DNA of 37,302 nt, taken from the NCBI GenBank assembly GCA_947589505.1, contig CANQCF010000012.1, positions 1-37,302 on the forward strand. Reading direction: 5' to 3'. Every line of letters starts with the position of its first letter. The stretch's first letter is position 1. The stretch is from an uncultured Acetatifactor sp. (GTDB lineage: Bacteria; Bacillota; Clostridia; Lachnospirales; Lachnospiraceae). A program made the position numbers and the translations under genes. Below the pieces are notes generated by a model. That model was not told the DNA's origin. It made no database searches and was given only the letters and a program-made list of their open reading frames with translations. Below, piece by piece: positions 8,294 to 17,022 of the stretch.

Positions 8294-10015
8294 ATGTCAT
8301 ACACATATTTCGCACCTGTCTTTACAGATCATCTTGTATTACAGCGTGAAAAACCGATCCGGCTCTGGGGGACCTGTACTCCCAACGTATCCCTGCGCAT
8401 CGTCTTATGCGGGGGGAACGGTAACCTGCTCTGTGAAGAAGAGGAGCAAATTCTCGCAGAAAGAAACTTCTCTCCTCAGGGTGACCATTTCCGCGCCGAA
8501 CTCCCCCCGCTTCCCGCCGGCGGCCCCTATCGGCTGTTTCTTATGGAAGGCGGCAGGATTCGTCAGGTTTTGCAGGATGTCATGATCGGCGAAGTCTGGC
8601 TGGCCGGCGGGCAGTCAAACATGGAATATGAACTTCAGAACGACGCGGATGCAACGGAACTTTTTTCTGCACCCCGTAATCAAACGGGTTCCCACGGACC
8701 GCTCAAAGGATCCGTTGTCTCCGGTGAAAATGTAGTCTTATCCTCCTGGGTGCCCACCGGCTCAGATGTCCCGGGGACTCTGCCTCAGTCCATCGGCGTA
8801 CGCTTTTACCAGGTTCTCCGAAAGGCTTATTTTGATGAAAGGTTTGAAGCAGAGGAACGAGAAAACCACTGGATGACGGAAGACGACCCGAAGCTGGGCA
8901 CCTGGTCCGCCGTGGCCTATCACTTTGCCAAAGAACTTTCCCTTGCCCTTCACTGCTGCGTCGGCATCATCGGCTGCAACTGGGGCGGAACCAGCGCCGC
9001 TGCTTGGCAGGACCGGGAAAGCCTTCTCTCCCACCCGGAAACCGCCGTTTACTGGCAGGAATACCAGGAGATCTTAGACAGCCTCTCCCCGGAAGGATAC
9101 GAAAAAGCCCGCCGGGAATATGCGCTCTATCAGGAGACCTGGCAGCCTAAGATCAACGAATTTTATGCGGAGAACCCCTCCGGAAGCTGGAGCGACGCCC
9201 TCGCCTATGCCGGTCCCTGTCTCTGGCCCGGTCCCATGGGACCAAAGCATGAGTTCCGGCCCTGCGGCCTTTACGAAACCATGCTGCGGCGCGTGACCCC
9301 CTATTCCCTGAGAGGTTTCCTCTACTATCAGGGAGAGAGCGACGATCACCGCCCGGAGGCCTATTACACACTGTTAAAGTCCATGGTCCGGGTATGGCGC
9401 CGGGATTTTGAGGACGAGAGCCTTTCTTTCCTGAATGTCCAGCTTCCTATGCATCAATACGAAAGCGATCCGCCCTCAGACTCCTGGGCGAAGATCCGGG
9501 AAGCGCAGCTTCGTCTCAGCAGAGAGGATCCCCTCTCCGGCCTTGCCGTTGCCATTGACCTGGGAGAATACAATAATATCCATCCCCTGCACAAAAAAGA
9601 AGTGGGCCACAGACTCTTTCTGCAGTCCATGACCCATGTCTATCACAAATTGTCCCCAGAGGACGCCTGCGGTCCGATGTTTCGCCGTGCGGTCTGCTTT
9701 AAAGAGGATGCCTCTATCCGGCTGGAATTCGACTTTGCGGACGCAGGCTTTGACCGGGAGCGCTATCTCGCCGTCCTCAGCCGTGCCCAGGGCAGCGGCA
9801 GTTCTTTTCTAAAGGGTTTTGAGATCGCGGGGCCTGATGAAATCTACCGCTGCGCTGAAGCGGATTTCGAATCCGGAGATCAGACCATTTCCCTGCGGAT
9901 CCCCGGAGAAATCGCCCAGCCTGCTTTCGTCCGCTATCTCTGGATCAATTACAGCCTGGTGCCCCTCTTTGACCGAAGAGGCCTGCCCGCAGCGCCTTTC
10001 CGCACCGCCCTGTGA
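8294..10015 (+). CDS. Sialate O-acetylesterase-like SGNH/GDSL hydrolase
   Basis: GEVWLAGGQSNMEYEL and GFLYYQGESD motifs; AGGAGGG RBS. Confidence 0.92.
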   Translation: MSYTYFAPVFTDHLVLQREKPIRLWGTCTPNVSLRIVLCGGNGNLLCEEEEQILAERNFSPQGDHFRAELPPLPAGGPYRLFLMEGGRIRQVLQDVMIGEVWLAGGQSNMEYELQNDADATELFSAPRNQTGSHGPLKGSVVSGENVVLSSWVPTGSDVPGTLPQSIGVRFYQVLRKAYFDERFEAEERENHWMTEDDPKLGTWSAVAYHFAKELSLALHCCVGIIGCNWGGTSAAAWQDRESLLSHPETAVYWQEYQEILDSLSPEGYEKARREYALYQETWQPKINEFYAENPSGSWSDALAYAGPCLWPGPMGPKHEFRPCGLYETMLRRVTPYSLRGFLYYQGESDDHRPEAYYTLLKSMVRVWRRDFEDESLSFLNVQLPMHQYESDPPSDSWAKIREAQLRLSREDPLSGLAVAIDLGEYNNIHPLHKKEVGHRLFLQSMTHVYHKLSPEDACGPMFRRAVCFKEDASIRLEFDFADAGFDRERYLAVLSRAQGSGSSFLKGFEIAGPDEIYRCAEADFESGDQTISLRIPGEIAQPAFVRYLWINYSLVPLFDRRGLPAAPFRTAL

Positions 10016-10140
10016 CCGAAGGTCTGCCCGCGGCGCTCTTTCGCGCATCGCCCTGTAACAAGCAAAGAGACTTTCTTTGGCCTTTTGGGGCCTTCCTTCC
10101 GCGCGCAGACACCAGGGCAGTGCGAAACCTGCGGGCAGAT
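9971..10140. repeat. Two direct 43-bp copies of the SGNH gene 3' end (9971-10013, 10014-10056) followed by an inverted partial copy (10113-10140)
   Basis: GACCGAAGAGGCCTGCCCGCAGCGCCTTTCCGCACCGCCCTGT vs GACCGAAGGTCTGCCCGCGGCGCTCTTTCGCGCATCGCCCTGT; inverted CAGGGCAGTGCGAAACCTGCGGGCAGATC. Confidence 0.85.
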
Positions 10141-10212
10141 CTTACTGATTTTTCTCTCTGTACATCCGGAAAAGAACTGCCGCCTCTCCGTTGCTGCAGC
10201 CTTGCCGACAGC

Positions 10213-10923
10213 TCACGGGAGCCTGTTTTCCCCGGAAGTTCTGCGGTTCTCCGCGTTCCTGTTTTCTGTGGAAAGTTTACTGTACTCGCCCTTTTTATTA
10301 TAGGAGTCCAGAAGATAACTGTCATCCGTCAGAATACATTCGATCTCCTCGTCGTCCTTTCGGTAACGGCTTCTCCTGCGGAGGTCTTCCTCCCGGTTCT
10401 GCTGTTTCGCGTGAAAGGATCCCGTATGGGCAAAGGGCAGGTGCTTTTCCAGGTAGCCGGATACGCTGTGAACTTTTGTCAGGATCCGCTGGAGCACTCC
10501 CCCCGTGGCGGCTCCCTTATTCTCCGGCAGGACAAAATAAGGCGGCATCTGCCGTGCGCCGCGTTCCCCGTCGTCATGGGACTGGAGATGGGAGGTTTCC
10601 TGTCCCGGTACCCCGGACAAGACCTGCCCCTGGGCCGCTGTAGTCCCGGAATTTTTCCCCTCCGACGTCCCCGGGAGATCGTTTCCCCAGAGGCGGAGCG
10701 CCAGCCCCCTGCCCTTCCGCAGCAAGTCCTTCAGCCGCTCAAAGGGATTCCACAGAGCGGAAAGTTCCTCTTTTCCGGCCGCCTGGCTCTGCGGGGAGAC
10801 GGGAGCGGTTCCGCCGGACATTCTCATGGCGCCTGTCTCCGCCTTCTTATCCTCATGCCGGTGCACACAGTCCGTCACATGATGGGAAGAAGATCCGTGA
10901 ACATCCACGTTTCCGATCCGCAT
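10213..10923 (-). CDS. Hypothetical protein, hydrophilic, no recognised domain
   Basis: Preferred over the antisense + ORF because of a strong RBS (GGAAAGGAGGAGCGGG-ATG) and co-orientation with the DUF305 gene; C-terminal ECILTDDSYLLDSYNKKGEYSKL. Confidence 0.65.
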   Translation of the reverse strand: MRIGNVDVHGSSSHHVTDCVHRHEDKKAETGAMRMSGGTAPVSPQSQAAGKEELSALWNPFERLKDLLRKGRGLALRLWGNDLPGTSEGKNSGTTAAQGQVLSGVPGQETSHLQSHDDGERGARQMPPYFVLPENKGAATGGVLQRILTKVHSVSGYLEKHLPFAHTGSFHAKQQNREEDLRRRSRYRKDDEEIECILTDDSYLLDSYNKKGEYSKLSTENRNAENRRTSGENRLP

Positions 10924-11008
10924 CCCGCTCCTCCTTTCCGTTCCCTTCGGAAGAAACCTTCTTTCTTATGGTCCACACCCGCTTGAAGACAGGATCTCAT
11001 ACACCCTG

Positions 11009-11605
11009 TCAGTTCATACGCCATCCTCCGCCGCAGCTGCAGGTTCCATCCTGCAAAAGTGTCCTCATCTGCCGGATCCCCCTTGTCTGGGAGGCGATGA
11101 TCGCATCCAGGATCGGACACAGTTCCTTACAGATCCGCTGTCTCAGCGCGTTCTCCGACATGCGGACGGCTCCCTCGTGGTGCGGGATCATCTCCCTCAT
11201 AAAATCGTCGCTGAGTCCGTTGTCCGCGCAGGCCCCTTCCATCCCCTCAAACATCACGCAGAGGATACGGTCCATCTCCTGCTGATACGCGCAAAGTTCC
11301 TGGGGCGTATTCTTTAACATACGGCAGCAGGGCAGAGCTTTCTTCATCTGTTCAATGCTCTCCGTCTGTTCCCTGATAATGCCCAGGGCAATCTCCTGCA
11401 GCGGAATACATGTGGTATATCGCAAAAGATTCCTGCACATATTGATGGCGCCCTGATGGTGCGGGATCATCTGCAGAATAAAGTTTGCGGAAATGCTGTT
11501 TCCCAGGCATACTCCCGTCATCCCCCGCCGCATCTCACAGAAAATCTTTTCAAAATCTCTGAGGTACACTCTTGTCACATTGCTGAGCTTTTCTGTCTGA
11601 TTCAT
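11009..11605 (-). CDS. Tandem DUF305 domain protein, Cys-rich
   Basis: Two copies of the DUF305 signature (LQMIPHHQGAI and REMIPHHEGAV). Confidence 0.9.
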   Translation of the reverse strand: MNQTEKLSNVTRVYLRDFEKIFCEMRRGMTGVCLGNSISANFILQMIPHHQGAINMCRNLLRYTTCIPLQEIALGIIREQTESIEQMKKALPCCRMLKNTPQELCAYQQEMDRILCVMFEGMEGACADNGLSDDFMREMIPHHEGAVRMSENALRQRICKELCPILDAIIASQTRGIRQMRTLLQDGTCSCGGGWRMN

Positions 11606-11766
11606 ACTCTTCCAGCTTTCAGACTCTACTTTTAATTATTTTATGTGACAAATTTCGATTCGTTACCGATTCCTGTCAAATTCCCAGCCACCCGCTTTCC
11701 GGGAACCTGTCCCTAAGCCGGATGCAAACACCGGATCTATAAACCCCAAAAACAATCAAATCATTC

Positions 11767-11856
11767 TATAACCTTCGGGTAAAAAACGGTTCCCGGAAAA
11801 TGGATCAGGCCTGTAACCTGCTGGTAAAAGAACCCCCCGTGAAACCGGACCAGGCC
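11767..11856. repeat. Degenerate 45-bp direct repeat (2 units) downstream of gpsA
   Basis: Minus strand GGCCTGGTCCGGTTTCACGGGGGGTTCTTTTACCAGCAGGTTACA vs GGCCTGATCCATTTTCCGGGAACCGTTTTTTACCCGAAGGTTATA (about 31/45 identical by eye). Confidence 0.55.
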
Positions 11857-11867
11857 GTTTTTTCGGC

Positions 11868-12878
11868 TCACTCATCCCACTGCGCTCCGGAGAGTTCGCT
11901 TTTCTTATCCCGCAGCATCAGCTCTTTCACGCCCTCCGCGGGGCTCTTTCCCTCAAAAAGAACCTGGTTTACCTGCTCGATAATGGGAAGCTGTATCCGG
12001 TACTTCTCCGCCAGCTTCATGGCGGCCTTTGCGGAATACACCCCTTCCACCACCATCTGCACCTCGTCCATGGCCTCCTGATAAGTCTTTCCCTGACCGA
12101 TCAGGATTCCGGCCCTGCGGTTGCGGGAGTGCATGCTGGCGCAGGTCACGATCAGGTCGCCAATGCCCGCCAGTCCGTTAAAGGTCTCCTGTTTTCCGCC
12201 CATGGCAGCACCCAGCCTGGAGATTTCCGCGATACCCCTTGTGATCAGGGCCGCCTTGGCGTTATCCCCATAGCCCAGACCGTCCGCGATCCCGGCCGCC
12301 AGCGCCACCACATTTTTCAGCGCGCCGCCCAGCTCGATCCCCAGGAGGTCCGGGCTGGTATATACCCGGAAGACCGGGCTCATAAAGAGATTCTGAATAA
12401 ATTCTGCGGTAGAGCGGGTCTTTGCGCCCACCACCACCGTAGTGGGAAGACCCCTCCCCACTTCCTCCGCGTGGGAGGGGCCGGACAGGGCCGCCACATC
12501 CGCCTGGGGAATCTCCTCCTTTATGACATCCGACAGGGTCTTCAGGCTCTTTTCCTCAATCCCCTTCGCCACATTGACAATCTTCTGTCCGGGTTCGATC
12601 AGCCCCGCCAGACGGTTTGCAGTACTTCTGGTATAGGAACTGGCCACCGCCATGACAAGGAGGTCTTTTCCTGCGACTGCCTCCCTGTCCTCCGTGGTAA
12701 AGTACATATCTTCCGGAAGCGTTACACCGGGGAGCATGTTGTGTTCATGCTTCTCCTGCAGCATCCGAATCTCCGTCTCCAGGGCGGACCAAACAGTGAT
12801 CTCGTGCCCGTTGTTGTGAAGCAGCACCGCCAGGGCGATCCCCCAGCTTCCCCCTCCCAAAATACCGATCTTTGCCAT
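11868..12878 (-). CDS. gpsA: NAD(P)H-dependent glycerol-3-phosphate dehydrogenase
   Basis: MAKIGILGGGSWGIALAVLL N-terminus, LSGPSHAEEV, ALKNVVALAAGIADGLG motifs; RBS GAGAGGG before the ATG at 12878. Confidence 0.96.
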   Translation of the reverse strand: MAKIGILGGGSWGIALAVLLHNNGHEITVWSALETEIRMLQEKHEHNMLPGVTLPEDMYFTTEDREAVAGKDLLVMAVASSYTRSTANRLAGLIEPGQKIVNVAKGIEEKSLKTLSDVIKEEIPQADVAALSGPSHAEEVGRGLPTTVVVGAKTRSTAEFIQNLFMSPVFRVYTSPDLLGIELGGALKNVVALAAGIADGLGYGDNAKAALITRGIAEISRLGAAMGGKQETFNGLAGIGDLIVTCASMHSRNRRAGILIGQGKTYQEAMDEVQMVVEGVYSAKAAMKLAEKYRIQLPIIEQVNQVLFEGKSPAEGVKELMLRDKKSELSGAQWDE

Positions 12879-13063
12879 AGTCCAAACCCTCTCTTTCTCG
12901 CCAAAAAGCACCGCTTGCTACATTTTTTCTTCCAGTGAACCGCTTTTCATACCACGCAGACATATGCAGCTCACTGGACCGCTGCCTTATCATAAAGGCA
13001 TGAACTTTTCGGTGCAAAGTTTTCATTTTACAGATGATCTGTGCCTGACAGACAAAGGCGGTT

Positions 13064-13717
13064 TCAATCTGCCTTGTTCTTCTTTGTCAGGTAAGTCTTT
13101 CTCTCCTGGCCGTGGATCAGCCTCTTAATATTCTCGCGATGCTTCCAGAAGGCCAGAACGGTCAGGCACCCGAACAGGATATACATCTCGATGAGGTTTC
13201 CCTGGGTCATCCCTGTAAAGAGGCCTCTCTGCCCGAAGATCACCAGCTCGATCATCAGCCCCAGGTAAACCAAAAGGGAACCCAAGGAGACATAATGGGT
13301 GGTAAAAAAGATGGTGAAGAACAGGATCACGCCCATGATTGTAAAATACGGGTGGAACGCGATCACCATCCCCGCCGTTGCAGCGATTCCTTTGCCGCCC
13401 CTGAAATTCATATAGAAGGGATAGTTATGCCCCAGGATCGCCCCCGCGCCGGTATAGAGACAGAGCAGATAAATAATATCCGGGTGGCTCTGTCCGAAGA
13501 GAAACCGGACGATGGTCACCGCGATGATACACTTCAGGCAGTCCCCGGCAAACACGATGAGCCCCGCCTTCGTCCCTAGGACCCGGAGCGTGTTGGTGGT
13601 TCCGGAATTTCCGCTCCCGTGCTCACGGATATCGATGCCGTGGGCCTTCCCATAAAAATAACCCGTCTGAAACAATCCAAACACATAACCGATCAGGACA
13701 CAGATCACTCGTACCAT
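13064..13717 (-). CDS. plsY: Glycerol-3-phosphate acyltransferase PlsY
   Basis: GSGNSGTTNTLRVLG, GHNYPFYMNFRGGKGIA motifs; RBS GAGGGTG before the ATG at 13717. Confidence 0.94.
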   Translation of the reverse strand: MVRVICVLIGYVFGLFQTGYFYGKAHGIDIREHGSGNSGTTNTLRVLGTKAGLIVFAGDCLKCIIAVTIVRFLFGQSHPDIIYLLCLYTGAGAILGHNYPFYMNFRGGKGIAATAGMVIAFHPYFTIMGVILFFTIFFTTHYVSLGSLLVYLGLMIELVIFGQRGLFTGMTQGNLIEMYILFGCLTVLAFWKHRENIKRLIHGQERKTYLTKKNKAD

Positions 13718-13774
13718 TTTTACACCCTCTTCACTCTCTGTTTTGTGGCAGCACGGCCCCATTTCTCCGCCGCG

Positions 13775-15109
13775 TCACTTCTCCTCATTCCTCTCGCGGA
13801 TGATAAACCTCAGCGGAGTCCCCTTAAAGCCAAAAGTCTCCCGGATCTGGTTTTCAATATACCGCGTGTAGGAAAAATGCATCAGTTCCTTATCATTCAC
13901 AAAGATCACAAAGGTCGGGGGCTTTACCGCCGCCTGTGTGATATAGAAAAGCTTTAAGCGCTTTCCCTTGTCCGTGGGGGGCTGCTGCATGGCAACCGCC
14001 TCCGCCATGATCTCGTTTAAAACGCCGGTCTGCACCCGCATAGCATGATTTTCGCTCACCATGTCGATGGTCTCAAACAGTTTCGGAAGACGCTGTCCGG
14101 TCTGGGCGGAGATGAACAGGATCTCCGCATAGGGCATGAAGCTCAGCACATTCCGAATCCTCTCCGTAAACCGGTAGATCGTCTTGTCATCCTTCTCCAC
14201 GGCGTCCCATTTGTTCACCGCGATGATCACCGCCTTGCCACGGTCGTGGGCGATTCCCGCGATCTTCGCGTCCTGCTCCGTGACCCCTTCCTTTGCGTCG
14301 ATCACCAGAACCGCGATATCCGCGCGTTCCACCGCGCTGACCGCACGCACGATCATGAACCTCTCCAGCTCTTCTTTGATTTTGTTTTTCCGTCGGAGTC
14401 CGGCCGTGTCGATAAAGACATATTCTTTTCCGTTGTACTTGATCTCGGTGTCCACCGCGTCCCTCGTCGTCCCGGCGATGTCGGACACGATCAGCCTGTC
14501 CTCCCCAAGGAGCTTATTGATCAGCGAGGATTTCCCCACATTGGGTTTTCCGATGATCGCCACCCTGGGTCTCTCGTCCTCTTCCTGCTCCCCAGTATCC
14601 TCCGGGAAATGGCTGCACACCGCCTCCAGCATGTCACCGATCCCGGTGCGGTTCACCGCGGAGACCGGAACCGGATCCCCCATGCCCAGGTTATAAAACT
14701 CATACACGTCCGCCTCATATTTTTTCGGGCTGTCCACCTTGTTGACCACCAGTACCACCGGTTTCCGGGAGCGCCTAAGCATATCCGCCACCTTGGAATC
14801 CGCATCCTGCAGCCCCTGCTTGACATCCACCAGAAAGAGGATCACGTCCGCCGTCTCAATGGCGATCTGGGCCTGGGCCCGCATCTGGGAGAGAATGACG
14901 TCCTTGGAATCCGGCTCGATCCCCCCGGTGTCGATCAGGGTAAAAGTGCGGTTGAGCCAGGTGACGTCCGCATAAATCCGATCCCGGGTAATTCCCGGCG
15001 TATCCTTTACAATCGAAATATTTTCCCCCGCCAGGGCGTTGAACAGGGTGGATTTGCCTACGTTAGGCCGCCCTACCACCGCCACGATGGGTTTTCTCTT
15101 ATCACTCAT
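13775..15109 (-). CDS. der: Ribosome biogenesis GTPase Der (EngA), tandem G domains
   Basis: Two G1 motifs ([17 protein letters not shown]), two NKxD motifs, C-terminal KH-like domain. Confidence 0.97.
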   Translation of the reverse strand: MSDKRKPIVAVVGRPNVGKSTLFNALAGENISIVKDTPGITRDRIYADVTWLNRTFTLIDTGGIEPDSKDVILSQMRAQAQIAIETADVILFLVDVKQGLQDADSKVADMLRRSRKPVVLVVNKVDSPKKYEADVYEFYNLGMGDPVPVSAVNRTGIGDMLEAVCSHFPEDTGEQEEDERPRVAIIGKPNVGKSSLINKLLGEDRLIVSDIAGTTRDAVDTEIKYNGKEYVFIDTAGLRRKNKIKEELERFMIVRAVSAVERADIAVLVIDAKEGVTEQDAKIAGIAHDRGKAVIIAVNKWDAVEKDDKTIYRFTERIRNVLSFMPYAEILFISAQTGQRLPKLFETIDMVSENHAMRVQTGVLNEIMAEAVAMQQPPTDKGKRLKLFYITQAAVKPPTFVIFVNDKELMHFSYTRYIENQIRETFGFKGTPLRFIIRERNEEK

Positions 15110-16460
15110 GATATAATTCCTCCAAAACCGCCTCCACAAAGTCGCGTCCGCTTGATTTTACAATAGAAATCGGAACTTGTAAAGTCTTTTCCAACTCCGG
15201 GACGCGGATATCGTCCAAAAAAACATCCTCCCCGTCCCGCAGCATATTCTCCGTCAGAAGCAGACGACTCCCCAGTCTTCGGCCCTTCAGCTGGGTGATA
15301 AGGTCCTGCCCTGTGAGAAGTCCGGCCACCGTGATCCTCTCCCCAAAGAAATCGTTCCGGATTTCATAAATATGTATCATCAGGCCGGGGCAGAGTCCCA
15401 TGAGTTCCTGGGACATCTCAGAGAGAAAGGGGTACGCCAGTTTCCCGGTGGCCATGGAGATCTCCTTTTTCAAGTTCCGGTCCGGCAGTTTCCCCTCTTT
15501 CTTCAGCCTGTCCGTTTCCTCCCGAAATTCATTCAGGAGCAGCCGCACCATCCCCACGCCGTTTTCCAGCTGCAAATATCCGTCATAGCGCTCTTCCTCC
15601 GGCATTTCCTCCCCGGCGAGGAGATACCACTCGTCCCCGGCATGGATAAAATGGATCCCGTATTTTTCATAACAGATTTTCTGATACCGATGGATCAGCT
15701 CCAGCACCGCCCTGGCGTCCTCCGGTTCAAAAGGCTCCAAGGGAAAGAGCCCCTCCCGGTACCTGGTAAGTCCCACGGGCACCACCGAAACGCTCTGCAG
15801 GTTCGGGATATATTTCATCAATTCTTGAATGCTGAACTCCAGCTCTTTTCCGTCGTTGATCCCCTTACAGAGCACGATCTGGCCGTTCATACGGATGCCT
15901 ACAGCTTTTAGGGCATCAACCTTCTTTAAGGCTTCCCCGGCAAAGCGGTTATTCAGCATACGGCAGCGCAGCTCCGGGTTCATGGTGTGGAAGGAAATAT
16001 TGATGGGACTCAGCCGATAACGGCAGATCCGCTCTATGTCATGGTCAGACATATTTGTCAGGGTCACATAGTTGCCCTGCAGGAACGAGAGCCGGGAATC
16101 GTCGTCCTTAAAATACAGCGTCTCCCGCATCCCCTTCGGCATCTGGTCGATAAAGCAGAAGATGCATTTGTTGCAGCATCTCCGATACTCGTCCATCAAT
16201 CCGCTCTCGAAAGTGATTCCCAGATCCTCATCGGCCTCCTTGTCGATCTCCAGGAGCCACTGTTCCCCGTCCGGTTTCTCTACGAGAACTTCTATGTAGG
16301 TATCCTGCACAAGGAACTGATAGTCAAAAATATCTTCTATCTCCGTATCGTTTATGGCAAGGATGCTGTCCCCGGGGCAGATTCCCATCTCCTGGGCAAT
16401 GCTCCCCTCTCCGACGCTCTTTACGATATGTTTTTTCTTTTCCCGCCGATCGTCCTTCAT
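15102..16460 (-). CDS. DUF512 family protein, PDZ-like N-terminus plus radical-SAM-like region
   Basis: [56 protein letters not shown] at 16460; 8-bp overlap with der. Confidence 0.88.
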   Translation of the reverse strand: MKDDRREKKKHIVKSVGEGSIAQEMGICPGDSILAINDTEIEDIFDYQFLVQDTYIEVLVEKPDGEQWLLEIDKEADEDLGITFESGLMDEYRRCCNKCIFCFIDQMPKGMRETLYFKDDDSRLSFLQGNYVTLTNMSDHDIERICRYRLSPINISFHTMNPELRCRMLNNRFAGEALKKVDALKAVGIRMNGQIVLCKGINDGKELEFSIQELMKYIPNLQSVSVVPVGLTRYREGLFPLEPFEPEDARAVLELIHRYQKICYEKYGIHFIHAGDEWYLLAGEEMPEEERYDGYLQLENGVGMVRLLLNEFREETDRLKKEGKLPDRNLKKEISMATGKLAYPFLSEMSQELMGLCPGLMIHIYEIRNDFFGERITVAGLLTGQDLITQLKGRRLGSRLLLTENMLRDGEDVFLDDIRVPELEKTLQVPISIVKSSGRDFVEAVLEELYHE

Positions 16461-16506
16461 TCCTTCCTCCAAAGCAGTTTTATGGGGGCAGCCCACGCCT
16501 CCCTTG

Positions 16507-16876
16507 CAACAGTTCAGCCCACGCCTTTTATTCGCAAAGCCGCGCTGGCGCGCTTCCCGGCGCTTCGCGCCTTCCTTTGCTCATAAGGCGGCGTTTTGAC
16601 TCCCTGGCAACAGTTCAGCCCACGCCTTTTATTCGCAAAGCCGCGCTGGCGCGCTTTTCCGGCGCTTCGCGCCTTCCTTTGCTCATAAGGCGGCGTTTTG
16701 ACTCCCTTGCAACAGTTCAGCCCACGCCTTTTATTCGCAAAGCCGCGCTGACGCGCTTTTCCGGCGCTTCGCGCCTTCCTTTGCTCATAAGGCGGCGTTC
16801 CCTCAGCCGTCGGTCCGACGAAAGATTCCGTGCAAGCACGATCTTTCGTCGATACCGTCGGCTGGCTGAACTGTTG
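16507..16876. repeat. Composite repeat element: three ~101-bp tandem units, a 61-nt hairpin, and 13-bp terminal inverted repeats
   Basis: CAACAGTTCAGCC at 16507, 16608 and 16710 (period 101/102); GGCTGAACTGTTG (exact reverse complement) at 16864-16876; each unit has internal arms CGCCTTTTATTCGCAAAG ... CTTTGCTCATAAGGCGGCG. Confidence 0.95.
16804..16864. repeat. Long imperfect inverted repeat (about 26 paired bp)
   Basis: CAGCCGTCGGT-cc-GACGAAAGAT-tc-CGTGC-aa-GCACG-ATCTTTCGTC-gat-ACCGTCGGCTG. Confidence 0.93.
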
Positions 16877-16901
16877 ATATAAGTAGTATACCCGAAATCT
16901 C

Positions 16902-16930
16902 TTGACGTGTCGATAGGGGAATGTTACATT
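16902..16930 (+). promoter_or_regulatory. Candidate prs promoter
   Basis: TTGACG-N17-TACATT. Confidence 0.65.
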
Positions 16931-17022
16931 ATAAGCGGAAAGTTTTTCACCGCTGTTTGGTATGTGGTGAAACAAAAACGCAGTCAATTATTCTGAAATC
17001 TTAACAACCGGAGAGAAAAAAC

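Noticed and set aside
7882-8349. 155-aa + strand ORF with TAIETAIEAIKA repeat
   Set aside because: Overlaps the divergent promoters and the start of the SGNH gene, no RBS; the short CAGCCATAGAA repeat is minor.
10012-10986. 324-aa + strand ORF opposite the hypothetical protein
   Set aside because: Starts in the duplicated SGNH 3' end, composition typical of shadow ORFs; the minus-strand ORF has a strong RBS.
12912-13063. Possible repeat downstream of plsY similar to other 3'-end repeats
   Set aside because: Only short matches (GCGGTYCA) at irregular spacing; not convincing.
14045-15166. 373-aa + strand ORF opposite der
   Set aside because: Shadow ORF of the GC-biased antisense frame; the minus strand encodes an unmistakable Der GTPase.
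16507-16876. CRISPR array or insertion sequence
   Set aside because: No variable spacers; no transposase ORF and no clear target-site duplication; treated as a non-autonomous or slippage-derived repeat.
16514-16987. ORFs encoding repeated PPYEQRKARSAGKARQRGFANKRRG (minus) or RKAALARFSGASRLPLLIRRR (plus)
   Set aside because: They are translations of the 101-bp repeat units; no RBS context or independent evidence of coding.
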